Under the pieces are notes generated by a model, which did not search any database, was not told the origin of the DNA, and saw only the letters and a list, made by a program, of their open reading frames with translations. Position numbers and translations under genes: made by a program. From Auanema rhodensis (Eukaryota > Nematoda > Chromadorea > Rhabditida > Rhabditidae), in contig OZ059895.1 of NCBI GenBank assembly GCA_964057225.1, positions 8,494,001-8,558,000 of the forward strand: a stretch of 64,000 nt of DNA, read 5' to 3'. Shown here piece after piece: positions 12,077 through 31,639 of the stretch; the first letter of the stretch is position 1; each line of letters starts with the position of its first letter.

Positions 12077-13896
12077 GTAATCCGTGAGGAATATGATGAT
12101 GTTGAAGACAACGATGGCATAGATTATGATGATGATGATGCTGCTGTTACTTATGCTGCTGAAGATGCAGACAACGACAACATAACCTCTGTAGCCACTA
12201 TGATGATTCTAAGATTACATTGTACTAACGGCAGCTATGTTGTTTCACTAGATATTCCATGTAGATGAGGTTGTTGATTCTCAAAGACAATGCTAGGCTG
12301 TGAGTGTCGTTGTCAACGTCGCTGTGGCTGAAAAACTCGAGGTCGTTACCCTCCCGTTTCCTTCCATTTTCTCTACCGACTAACCAATTTTCCCGCCAAT
12401 TTCTTCTGTTTTACAGTTCACATTGGTCGGTAATAGCCTTATATTATCTGTACATCGTTTGAATGTATTCTTTTATCATTTTTCCTTCTTTGTCATCATC
12501 TTCGTCATCAGTATTCAGCAATATATTCGTTATTACTTTCTTAGCTTATATTCTTTTGTAACATTTTTCCTTCTGACATCATAATCACCGTCATTTTCAT
12601 CTTTTTCTATTTTCTTTCTTATTTTCTATTTCTCTAATAAATTGTTTAATTATGTTCTTTTTTGCCATTTTTATCTTACTATATGATGTTTAATTCCTAT
12701 ACAGATTGACACACACCCTCCCACCCTTATATACACCTCTAATGTACAACCAGCTGGCTTTAATATGTTATTTGGCTGGCTGGCTTGAACTAGTCAAATA
12801 TTTTTTCCCAAAATTTTCAGTCATTACGAAAATATTTTTTTTCCAATTGTTCCACTACCACTAAACCATTTTAACTTTTCTTTTTTCTTGAAATCGATCG
12901 ATAATCGAAAATGAGTGTGAATCAGAGAGTAGAAATGGCGGTTCAAATAATTTATTCATATTTCAAAATTACGTACTTAAAAAAAAACAAAATTAGATGT
13001 ATTTGAACAATTTTTTTGAAATAACACTTCCGTTCCTATCGTCAGCTTAATATATTATGAAATATATATAAGAAATGAAAAACTTTATTGTTAATACTCC
13101 GTTGGTTTTAAAAGAATTCCTCCTTGTTGGTCAATACATTTATTTGCCCTGATTCTAATAAGTACGTGGTACTAACTCGAACATGCGAATCATATTCATT
13201 TTCAAGTTTAGTAGGTTTTTCATTTTTTTTTCTAGATCAATATGGTTGGGGGGATGAATAACATTCAAAGACGAGAACTGTCGATGAGTTTAAGTGGAAA
13301 ATATATGTTCAAGAGTAAAGGAAATGTCAGATCTGAAAGGTTACAAAGATTGTTCTAAGAAATTTATTTTAAAGTTTTCGTTACATCCATATATGTACTC
13401 AATTCGTTGCTCTTCTAACTTATTCTCATTGAATTCAAGCATGATTTACTTTTCTTTTGTCAGTTTTTCTATTTTAAAAGCTTAGCCGCTGATCTCCTTT
13501 TTTTGGGGAAAAGCTGATTCCAAAATGAATGATCATTTCTTTTTTTTTAGGAAAAAAAGATTGCTATCGGCAAGAACTTGCTGAAGACAGATTTGAATAG
13601 TTGATACGGTGAACGTCGACAAGACTGAGACCCCACGACACCGAGACATCGACAGCCGTCGCTAGCTGACGAAGAAGAACACAACGACGTTAACGACGAG
13701 ATTTCACCGTCTTATCGTCGTCGTCCGTTGTACGCGGAGTTTTGGAACGCTGTCGTCATCGTTGTCTCCACTCCCTAACGTTTAAGAGTAGACAACTGCT
13801 ATTTCCAGTCATTTGGATCTTCTTCCTTCCAGTGCAGCCGTCCAACACGTGGGTTCAAGAAGATAAGGAGAATTCTCACAAAGACATCATTCCAAG
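12077..13896 (+). other. FMO copy B 3' flank and PITP upstream / 5'UTR region
   Basis: 12077-12980 is FMO 3' flank shared with copy A, apart from the 0.3 kb at 12273-12580. 12980-13550 is AT-rich with no supported exon. About 13600-13890 is much less AT-rich and full of ACGACG/GACGAC runs, consistent with the promoter-proximal 5'UTR of the PITP gene, whose ATG lies at 13897. Confidence 0.5.
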
Positions 13897-15526
13897 ATGG
13901 TTATAACAAAGGTTAGTAAAGAATCTTTTTTATATTTCGTTACTAGAACATACTATTTGCTTGTTTGAATTCTTTTTATTATTTAATTTTTACATATTCT
14001 ATTCTATTATATTCTATTCTGTACATACTATTCCATAATTTTGCTTATATTTCAATATTTTTCAAACTTATTACTTATGAATTCTTCTGTTATTTTGAGT
14101 TTTCGATCAACTCTTTACTTTTATCTTAATGGATTATTTCTTCAATTCTCCCTAGTGTCCATTCTAGGACGATAAAAATCGTATGAAGCCAGATATGAGC
14201 GGCGACTCGATGAATACTAGAACCGGTAGGCTGTCAAATGAAGATGAAAAGCCAATGAAAAAATTTAATCTCTGACTTTGTAAAATACATTTTCAACCAT
14301 TGTGTTTGTAATTTTATTCCAATTTTTGCGTATTCAGGAGTTTCGGATTAAAATGCCGATGACGGTTGATGAATTCGAAAAAGGTCAACTTTATGCTGTT
14401 GCACATTGTAGCAAAAATGAGACTGGGGGTGGTGAAGGGGCTCAGGTAATATCAGCCAAAAAATATATTGAGTTATGAAATTTCTTTTAGTTCTTAAAAC
14501 AAGAAGATTTTAGTTCTGATGATTTGATTCCTGGACAAACTGTGTCAGGTACTTATACATATAAATTATATAAACTACGATCAAAAGCACCATGGGTTTT
14601 ACAAAAGGTTTGATCTAGTTTGAATGCGAATCGTTTTTAAATTATTATTTTCTTATCAGTTGTTACCAGCTGAGGCTTTTGAAGTTCATGAAGAAAGTTG
14701 GAATGCATATCCATATTGTAAAACAGTTATTACGGTTAGTTATAATACTATATATATATAGTATTAACAAGTTTATATATAGAATCCTGGCTATATGAAA
14801 GATAATTTCAAAGTTATAATAGAATCATTACATCTAGATGATAATGGAACATCTTCAAATGTAAAAATTATTATTTTAATTTTAATTTTAAATATTTTCC
14901 TTTAAGCCTTTGAGAGGAAAAGAAAATAGAGATATTCATGTGATTGATATTTGTGATGATAGCTTTTTACATAAAGATGATTATAAAGAAACAAAAGATC
15001 CTAAAATATTCAGGTAAATCATTCACTTTTTAAAGTTTTTTCTTCATAACAATACAAATTCTACTAATTCTACTAATTATTTTATATTTTAAGGTCTGCA
15101 ATCACTGAACGTGGCCCATTAAAGTCAAATTGGGAAAATACCACAAACCCCGTTAGTTTTCACTTAAATTTAAATAAATTATTTATATTTTTAAAGGTTA
15201 TGTGTGCTTATAAGTTAGTGACAGTTCACTTTAAATGGACAGGAATAGGTAATTTGGTTGAAAAATCGATAGTAAAGCAATATCCACGAATTTTTGGAAA
15301 ACTTCACAGGTATTTTCCTCTTCCAAACGATTATTTTTCATTTTTGAACCATTCTTCTAGAGAATGTTGGTGTTGGATAGATGATTGGTATAACATGTCA
15401 ATGTCTGATATTCGAAATATGGAAGAGAAAATTGCTGAAATATTACGTGGGCAAATTCTAGAAGCTGATCGACGTGGTACAACATGTAATGATTCAGCAG
15501 ATTCAAGAACAGGAGAACGAGCTTGA
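13897..15526 (+). CDS. Class I phosphatidylinositol transfer protein
   Basis: Soluble lipid carrier that exchanges phosphatidylinositol and phosphatidylcholine between membranes and supports phosphoinositide signalling. Nine exons: 13897-13911, 14338-14445, 14491-14607, 14660-14734, 14783-14860, 14907-15013, 15094-15151, 15197-15309, 15361-15526; phases agree and give about 278 residues, the normal length for PITP alpha/beta-type proteins. Family blocks in order: MVITKEFRIKMP, SKNETGGGEG, ESWNAYPYCKTVIT, ITERGPLKSNW, MCAYKLVTVHFKW, CWCWIDDWYNMS and DIRNMEEKIAE. No DDHD or LNS2 domain follows, so it is not an RdgB-type class II protein. It carries an extra stretch after GGGEGAQ (FLKQEDFSSDDLIPG) where vertebrate proteins have a different short loop. 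Its sixth exon was copied into the chimeric fragment at 8049. Confidence 0.92.
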
Positions 15527-18500
15527 GCATAGTAGTGTTGTTAGAGAACCGAACAATATCTGTTTTTGCATGTCTTTTTTTGTCAATTTTCGAAGGTTTT
15601 TGTCACCTTTTTTAGCCGACACTTACTCTTAATAATATATGACAAATCGACTATTTACTAACTTACCCAAGTTTAACCGGTCAGTTGAGAATAAAATTTT
15701 CTGATTGCTCAAATAATAAAATATATGAAGAAAGAGAGAAACGGAGTACTGAGAAGGTGGGCCTTACCTTAATAAGCAAAGGGAAAATCTTTTAGAAAAT
15801 GATTCGATGAGCAAATAAAAGAAATTTCAGTAAAGGTGTTTAATACATTCAATACAATTTGCAACATTTTATAAAGAAAAGTATAAAAGATATGAATATA
15901 CTAACTGCTTCTTATTCCTTTTTTTTGAAAATTCACTATATTCTTATCTTATTACTTATAACAAAAGAGTTTATTACTTAGTATATTATATAAATTTCAT
16001 TAGTTTTCAATTACTTTTTACAATCCCCTTAGTATTTTGTATCAAAACATTTTCCTACAGGTCATAGTTTAGTATCATAGATGACAATTAGCACATCCAT
16101 ATAATCCTATTAATCCTGCTATACTATGCCGGGCATCATCAAGAGGGTCGGCACGACCTTGTAATTCAGAAATCTTAGAGAGCTACAAATCCTTGAATAT
16201 TCTCGAAAAAACTAAAGATGCCTGAGCTGAAACGGAAAATATAATTTAAGGTTTATGTTGCAGCATAAAACTTGGCCTGTAAACGTCTACAACTGACTCA
16301 AAGACTCATTTCTTCTTTTTTTATAATTTATAATATATGTATAGATATAACTATATATAAATTAAATATAAAAATAATATAATTTAGTTCTATTGATGGC
16401 ATTTTTTCATTTTTCTTGACAACCTTTAACATTTCCAATTAATAATGGACATTAATTATTTTCTTTTTATCTTGTTGCACCTCATATGGAGAGGATACCC
16501 CGCTTAGATTATTCTTTGATTGTCATTTTCTCCTTATTACATATACTATTTCTTATATAATAATAACAGATGGTTGACACATGAAAGAGAAAATGTTCTT
16601 CGGAGAAGAAGAAAAAGAAAACATTTTTCTAAAAAGGTTAAGAAGACATACGACGACGATAAATGAAAATGATGAAGAACTCTAAGTGAATGATCTATTT
16701 GTTCCAGTTAATAATGAATAGAATAGTTAGTAATTCATAAAAAGAATAAAATATAAATTATAATAATTAGTTTCTTCTTTTTTTTTTCATTTGAGATGGT
16801 TAAAACTTTCATATTTTTCCTGTTATCTATTGTATTCGAGAGACATGTTTATATAAGTATTGTAGGAAAAATGTAAAATATGTATGTAAAAACGTAGAAG
16901 AAAGACAATATTATAAATTGTTTATTATTACAAAAGTATTATATGATATATAAAAATAATTAAGTTTTAATAAAAGGTTGAAATATTAAGTTTAAAAATT
17001 ATAAAAAAATTAAATTATTCTTTATTTTCTTTTTCTTTTGATATACCAAACGATGAGTTGAAACTGTACAATTGATGTAGATAGATGAGAATATACCATC
17101 AAATTGTCTTTGTTTCATTGAAAATCTCATTAATCTTACCTCAAATGCTAGAGCAACTTCTTCGTTGTTCTTTCATTTGATTTTCTTATATTTAGTATTT
17201 CTTCTTCGTTAACTAATAATATTAATATTCATTACATTCAGATATCTTAATATCAATATTTCTTTCTGAAAACCTCATACAAATAAAAAAAAAGTTTTTT
17301 TTCTTTTGTGAAACCGACAATGTCTAATCTTATATTCACTCTCTTACTCAACCTTTCTTCGTTTTTTCACAAAACTAAGGTAAAGTATGATGAATAATAA
17401 GATTATTCTATAATAATAATAATAATCATCATCATAACCTTTTCTAAAAGTAAGAAACAATTTATTGAAATATTGATGGTATGAGGGTTGGTTAGGATGG
17501 TAGAGGGTTGGCTTAAGGCCGAGGACATTTTGCTCATTTCTATCATCCTCTTCTTCTCAACTGTCCCTCGTTCTTTATCTTTCTTTCTCTCTATATATCG
17601 TTACCGTTAGTTTTCTTTCGTTTTTTTTTCCATAGCTGTAAAGCTATTTTGTGTTGTTTCATTTTCGTAAAAGAAATGAAAACATTTTGTTTCATCTTCC
17701 TCATGATTTTATTGATTTTCTATATACTATTTGGATTTATTTATTATTATTTTTATTTATTTTCTAATTTATATTATTCTCAAATTTTCATTTCATTATC
17801 TTCTAAACTCTACTTCGTGAGCATTTGCTTTAACCAGATGGTTTGATTTGTAGATTAATGAGCTAAACGTTGATCTGAACCCAATGTATCAATCAGAAAT
17901 CTTCGTTTCAAACGAATGAATGATTCAAATCAAATTAAATAAACTTATTTTTTTATTGTTCTATTGTTCTATTAACTATTTAAATGATTATTCAACATAT
18001 AAATTGTCTTTTTAATGCTATACATGGACCTATTTTCATGTTTGAATCTAATGTGATTTCCTTTATTGGCATGAAGGTTAAATTTTGACATTTCTTTTCA
18101 GGATCATCAGATTGTCTTTTCATTCCTTCTTCCCTTTTTTCAATTTTTTTAACAAAAGTTTTTAGTTATCCTTTTCTTATAATATTAAACTTATTCTTAA
18201 TCATATTCTATTAATCAAACTAAAACATATTGATTATTATTTTTATTTTTTTCATCTTCTTTACAGATATAGCATAATTAATTTTTATAAAAATCCATAT
18301 AATTAAATTATTTATTTGTTTATTTTATTATTTTCAAATTCAAATTCTTTATTTTTAAAATTATTATCTATTCATAATTATTTTAACTATAATTATCTTT
18401 TAATAATCAATAGTACTTTTATCAGTTATTCTTATTCTCATCTAACAGTCTAATTTGTATTCTTTCTTCTATTTATATACATTTCTTAATCGTTTAAATA

Positions 18501-18695
18501 CATTTTTATTTTAAATATTAATAAATAATTTTGAAATATTTAAGAAAACTACTGTTTTTGTGTCTATTCATCTCTGTTAAATATAGTCAATCGTATTCTT
18601 CCGGTCATTCCTAACACATGAGGTGTTTCATCTAAAAATGTAATGTTTTGACATTTTTTTTTGTCTTTTATAATCTGATTTCTATATACTTTTAG
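15527..18695. other. Intergenic AT-rich region between PITP and let-23
   Basis: About 3.2 kb with no supported gene. The beginning is the likely PITP 3'UTR. There are T-rich and pyrimidine-rich runs, for example near 17560-17630. The region should hold the let-23 promoter. Short open frames here, such as 17649-17846, are low-complexity Phe/Ile/Leu translations of T-rich DNA and are not called. Confidence 0.5.
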
Positions 18696-25422
<6,727 letters not shown>

Positions 25423-26184
25423 AATTGTTTATGTAACTTGTGTGCTCGCATAACCGTATCTACGGGTATTATATAAGACATTACGGTTAAAAGTATGTCT
25501 TATAATGCATTTTTTTAATATTAAGATTGTTTTAATAAATATTTAAAGTTTATGCGATTTTATCTTGTTCTAATATTGAAAATATGTCCTGTAGATTGAA
25601 TAATCATCGGTATATACTAAAGATTTCATAAGTTGTATGAATTATCATTACAGGATTCAAGCATTAATGCTCAGATTTTAGTATATTTTTAACTTTTTTT
25701 TTATTTACAGGTATTACTTCATATCTAATAATAAAATGGTCTTGGGATGTGAATTAATCTTCATAAATTTTAAACAAAAACAACAACAACAATTGAATAT
25801 TTATTCTCAAATTTATAAACCTTTTTAACATTGTTAACAATAAATAAAGTTATTTATACGATTAATGATTCTGCATTTATATTAAGTTTTTTATCTTTCA
25901 TACATTGATGTCACATTTTAAAATTAAAAGATTGAAGACATGGTTGCAAAATGTATCTTCTAAATAAAAATGTTGTTAATTATAAAGTAAATATTTTGAA
26001 CGGTACTATTATTTACGCGCAATATTCACGGCGTTAACGATTATTTGCGTACGAAATATTCAAATTCAATTTTGAAAATTCTTTTTTTTTTCTATCTTTA
26101 CTGCCTAGATTAGTAAATTTTATCACTTAGTTAATGAAAAAAAATGTGTTGTTTTCTTTGAAATTTGTTTTTTTCTAGAGAACC
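25423..26184. other. let-23 3' flank and NUP160 leader region
   Basis: AT-rich; AATAAA-type signals occur at 25534 and 25840. A TTTTCTAG acceptor ends at 26178, six bases before the NUP160 start codon. No other gene seen. Confidence 0.55.
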
Positions 26185-29100
26185 ATGGACATTTTTCATG
26201 ATTCGGAATTAGTCTTCAGCGATACATATGCCCCCAAGCATACTAGGACACTCTTAGTAAACACAAGTAAACAAAAAATAAGTGTTTGTAAATTTTTTTT
26301 AATGCTTTTAGATGCTCCTCTTCACTCTATTAATTCAAATGTTCCTCCATCAGCAGGTGTTTTTAATTTTCCTTCAGATTCCCCTTATTCGGATAGATTT
26401 TTACTTTGGTAACTTACAAAAATTGAAAGAGACGCTAATGTTCTTTTCAGGAGAGCGATAGGCCAAAAGCTGTATTTAGAAGAGAGATCACTTTGTCGAA
26501 CAGTTATTGGAGGAACCTTGTGCTTGGATTTTGCTAGAACATCAATTGTACCAGGAACTTCTATTACGTTACTTGATCAGTCGATTCTTTGTATAATTGT
26601 TCCGACCCAGTCCACAGTACATCGGTTTCAAACTCGGCTTCTTCATGACATTTCCGATCTGTTATCTGGGGATACATGCAACGGCCTTTTGGCTGATGTT
26701 ACTGATAGTGAATTTTTGAATGATTATCATTCATCTTATTTATTAACAACAAATGGCCAAGCTACTAAAGCTGCAGTTGTAGATTTGCAAGATAATGGGA
26801 GCACTGCAAAGGTCAGTATTCTAGTTTTGTTTATGAAAATTTCATTGTTACATATTCAGATAGCTTATTGTATGGCAGAAGGAGAACTGGTAGTTGTTAC
26901 TCTCTCCGCCTCAAAAGGTATTTAGTTAATTTGTTTTTTAAATTATTAATTAATTTCAGGTCACTGTAGCGAAGTTGTTTATAAAGAAAAAGGCTATTTG
27001 TCTAGAATAATAACGGGTATTTAACATTTTAATAGAAATTATTATTTATTGACAATAGGTTCATCTGGAAGAGAAGGCGTAGCTGATATATGTGGTTTAA
27101 TAAGCAATGGCGAATTACGTGAAGTTGAATCATTTTATGCTGTTCACAGAGATTGCCATTTACGTGTTTGGAACACCGAGGTTTTCACTTATAATCATTT
27201 TTCTTGTTATAATCAATATTTTAGTCAGCTAAAGCTCGCTCTCTCCCATTATCTCAAATTGATAGTTGTCTTAAGCACTTTCCTGAAGTTTATGCTGGTT
27301 TGGAAAACTGTTGAGTTATACATTTAAAAAACTATTTTAGATTCTTCTCTTGGAGTTCGTGCTTTCTACGTAAACGGTTTAACCATAGTCGTAGTTTTCA
27401 TAGCTTGTGCAAATCAGACTCCAAGGGTTTTTCTTTGTTTTTTTTATCGTTTATCATAATTTTTTGAATATTTAGTTTCATTTCATTGTTGATCACAATA
27501 AGAAATTGCAACGATTTTGTACCGTGGATGACAATCACGTAAAAACTTATTAAATGAATATTAAGCAATTCTTTTTTTAGAAAGGGCGATTATTAGATTT
27601 TGGTTTGACATTCAAAAGTGGAGAACAACCCAAGTTATGGGCTCTCTGGAATAATCTTCAAGTTTCTAATGAACATCTTCTTCAACATATAGACATCTCA
27701 CTGTAAGTTCTGTATTTTTTTCCATCGTCAATTTTTTTTTCAGCGATATATCAAACTCATCTATTGGCTCATGGAGCTCAGTTCGTCCTTATTCCCTCCC
27801 TAAACCTATTTCAAATGATATGAGTTGTAATGAACTTCGAGAAACTTTATTCAATGCTGATTGTTATCCATTCGATGTTGTACACAGAGCTATTCAGGTG
27901 AATTTTCCTTCTTTTTCATATTTTAATCAAAATTTTTATATTCAGATTTGTTGCAAAGAAAATATTAGCGATGAAAAGCATGGCAATTGGAAATACTTAT
28001 CCGAGACTGTAGAAAATTACATGAGAACTCCAGAGGTTTTTTTTTAAAGAAAATGAGATTTTTCAATATTTTATTTTCAGTTTGACCATAGATATGTGGA
28101 TCGAAGAAAGTCACTCCGAATTTCTTCCAAAGAAGTACATGCTGAAGCAGAGAAAAAATTACTGTTTGAGTTAGCATCTACTTGCGATCAACTGGAACTA
28201 GCCGCTAGAGGTCCTGTCGGTCTTTTCATACTCGATATTCCCGGGGCTTGTTTAACAGGAGTTGTGCAACAGGTAGATTTTAATTAGAAATGCTATATTT
28301 TATTATTCAATTATAGGATCGGTTTTCTATTGTTTCTCATGCTAACCCATCATTAAAAGAAGCTTTAAAAAATTGTGATGAAATGGAGGTAGAGAGAGCA
28401 CTTCAATGTGTAGTTGAAAAATCACCTGATGTAATTAATTATTGCTTTACTGATATTGAATAATTGAGTTATAGGAGAATTCATCAGAGGAAGGAGATGA
28501 CTCTGCTTCTGATAATTTTGAATTGACACATTTCGATACCTCATCCTTTGACCGTTGGAGGACTATAATCAACGAATTCATTACTTTATCTGAAAAAGAA
28601 ACAACGGAGGAAACAGGTGCATTTTTCCTTCTTTAATTACATAATATCATATATTCAGCACTTGCGGAAGTTCCCAAAGCCATGTTCGCTGGTCAGTTTA
28701 CCTGCGGTTTGATCTTTGCAACATTATGGAAAAGAACAAGAGAGCGAGTAAACTTTGCACAGAACATGAAAAAGTTTATTCGTATGTATAAGGTATTTTA
28801 CTATTCTTTTTTTTTTCTATAAAAAAAATGTCCAGAAAGAAGTTAACGGCAATAGACAACATGTGAAGAATATCGAAAGCAAACTAACTAATCTTCTAGC
28901 TGGATACAAACTTCTTTTATCTCAACTGGACATGAAAGTGGCAAGGTTTTGTTTTCTTTTGGAACTGTTCGGAAATAGAAACATTATTGTAGCAGCGACT
29001 CGTCTAACAAATACGTTGTTCTTGGAAGTTGGTTCCTTGAGAAGAACAGCTTAGGTCATATTTTATGTGAAGCTGGTGTAACTGTTCAACCTGATGATTG

Positions 29101-31428
29101 GACACCAGAATATAATAACTTTGTTGAATCTCTTTATCTGGTAAGCATAATCTAGAAATATTAGAAGAATTTGTTATACTTTAGGCTTGCTTATCAACCT
29201 TGTGGGAAACATCAAGTTCTACTCTTCTTTTCCGAAGTTTAGTTGTTCATAAACAATTCTCGACTTTGAAGGTTTGAAGATAATTTTTACATTATTAAAA
29301 TTTCTTTCTGTATTTAGAAGCTTTGTGTACTTCATATTAGCCCACCTCTGCATCTATTGAATATTGTTCGGTTTTATTCTGCTGTAGCTTATTCTGGAAT
29401 AGGACAACCTGTTAAGGTTTGTGAAAAATATGTATTATGTGAACATACAACTTATACTTTTAGGCTATGACAGCATTTATTGAAGCTTCTTCTGGCGTTT
29501 CGTCTCAATCTCCAGCCATGATTAGAGCCTTGAAAGCTTTATGCAATGTTCGAGAAGATATTTCTCTTGGAGACTATTACACTATGGTATACAAGTAGAA
29601 ATGAGAATAGTTTGTTTATATATGTATTATAGACAATCAGCTTCCTTAGTGATCATGGTCATAGTGAAGAAGTTGTTGAGATGTCCAGAAAAGCTATTGA
29701 GCAACTTCCAGAAGGAAACGAAAGTACCAGTCGAATTTACGCAACGCTGTTCAATCATTTGGTTAATAAATGCAATTGGGTTGACGCTTTGAGTACAATT
29801 CAAAAGAATAAGGTAAATCATTAAGTTCTTTTAGATTTTTATAATTATTACTGTTTAAGAACACCGAAGACAGACGTCTTACTCTTCGTGACTTTATTAC
29901 TCGCTTGCTTCATGCTAAGGAATATAAAACATTGGTAGAGTTACGATATGGAGAATTAGAGGACAATGTAAATCTTTACTTTTTCAAATCAATTTTGTTT
30001 TTTTTCTTAAGGTTGAAGACATCTTATTAGCTGCAGCTCGATCTCAAGATGTTCATGCTAATCCTCATCTGTTTGAAATTGTCTTCTCTTATTATACTTT
30101 CAAGTCTGATTTTGCTAAAGGTTTGTTTCTGAGTCTTGCTGATGTATCAGTTTAATATTTATATTCAGCTGCTCATTCTATGTATGAATATGCTGTATAC
30201 CTTAGCCAAGTAACTCAAACTCCAGAGTTATTAAGACGAAGAAGGGATGCGATTGCAATCGCTTCTGCTTCTTTGGATCTACTTCCAGCCTCGGATCGAT
30301 TTTTATGGTTCCCTGAAGAAGTAAGTTTATCACCCTGGTTTTTTTCTATATTTTCTTTCACAGGTTGCTGAAATTGACTATGATCTTACTGATAATATGA
30401 ACCTTCGCAATGTACCAGATGATCAAGTTCCTATTATTAAGAGACGGAAAATTCGAATGCTATCTGCTAAAGAGTATACAAATCACTTCAAATATTCATT
30501 AGAAAATTTATTTTTTTAGTAATTGTGATGAATTTATTATCGCGAATGCTAGGGTCGCTTTGATGGCAAATGGTAAGATTCCACCAACTAATCCTGCGGA
30601 TATCTTAGCTGATCTTATTGCTTCGAAAGAATTCGACTTGGCTTTTGAAGTGTGCATGTAAGTATTCCTTATTGTCCCAAATTCGAACGTTATTTTAGAA
30701 ATTGTGATGTGCAACCTTATGATCTCTTCTTCGCTTTAGCGAAAGAGTCAATCATTTTAGATATTCAACAACCAACTATCTTACCTGATTGGCTTCATAA
30801 GAACAGAAGATATACAGAAGGAAAGTTTGTGGGGTTAGTTTCGTTGACCCTATTTCATCCTCTGGTTATGTTCATTTAAAGGGATAATTGGTCGGTAGCA
30901 ACTGGACTTCTCGCCGCAGCTAGAAAAGTCTGGCCTGCCGATTCAAGACCATACAGAGCAATGACAAATGCCGTTCTTAGTCATGGTCTCAATATCCCTT
31001 GTTGGCTACAAACAGAATATGCGGTAATTTGTCAATTAATTGTTATTATTATGAAGAATTGTTTTAGGATTTTGATATTTCTGATTACGTTCGTTGCTTG
31101 CTTGACTTTAACTGTTTACCTACAGCTCTAACAATCCTTTCTGATTACATAGGACGAGAAACCGATAAAGTATTATATAAATTAGTCAGTTAACTTATAT
31201 ATTTATGTTTTAGGTGAAATCCGCTGAAGAACGAACATGGCTACCATATACAGTTATAGATGAAATATTAAAAGTTTCTGTAAAACCCGAAATGAAGGAG
31301 GTATAATTTTGCTTGGTGAAAATTACTTAAATCTTTGTTTTCAGCTTGTATTAAGGCTCAATGAACGACTACGAGTTTATAAATCTAGAATAAGCTCTTT
31401 TGAAACAGCTGCAAGATTTGCCTTATAA
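26185..31428 (+). CDS. npp-6: Nucleoporin NUP160 (NPP-6 homologue)
   Basis: Large scaffold subunit of the Y-shaped NUP107-160 nuclear pore subcomplex, at the nuclear envelope and, in mitosis, at kinetochores. Roughly 25 exons with 40-60 bp introns give a protein of well over 1,000 residues. The N-terminal part (WRAIGQKLYLEE, STVHRFQTRLL, HRDCHLRVW) matches the beta-propeller of NUP160, with the characteristic TVHR and LR.W elements. The remainder is alpha-helical. Matching C-terminal blocks are MYEYAVYLSQVTQTPELLRR, ANARVALM, SHGLNIPCWL, DYVRCLLDFNCLPTALTIL and a final TWLPYTVIDEIL before a coiled end (RLRVYKSRISSFETAARFAL). NUP155 was considered, but the VPLPNWL-like and WLPY-IDQLL-like C-terminal blocks are those of NUP160. 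It leads a same-strand cluster with SLX1, whose acceptor is only 211 bp past this stop. Confidence 0.85.
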
Positions 31429-31639
31429 GGACACCGGTATTTCGACTATTTTAATTTAACTTTAACTATTCATTGTCTGAAACATGCTTGTTTTCACTTG
31501 TTGTTCTTTAAATTGTTATTTTTTGTGATCTTTGTATGAATCTCATTTCGTACTGCATTCCATAATATTTATTTGAAATTTTTGGTTGAGCCCAATATCT
31601 TTTTTTCTGTTTAATTTTTAAAATCTAATTCTTCTGTAG

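Noticed and set aside
12273-12580. 0.3 kb present in copy B but not copy A, considered as a transposon insertion
   Set aside because: No inverted ends or target duplication seen; a deletion in copy A is simpler.
15661-15680. TTACCCAAGTTT, identical to the core of the nematode SL1 spliced leader, in the PITP 3' flank
   Set aside because: The leader's GGTTTAA start and GAG/GT donor are absent, and the only Sm-like AATTTT is too close. Twelve matching bases in a 64 kb window is suggestive but not enough to call an SL RNA gene.
26185-31428. NUP155 identity for the nucleoporin
   Set aside because: The N-terminal TVHR block and the C-terminal IPCWL and TWLPYTVIDEIL blocks fit NUP160.
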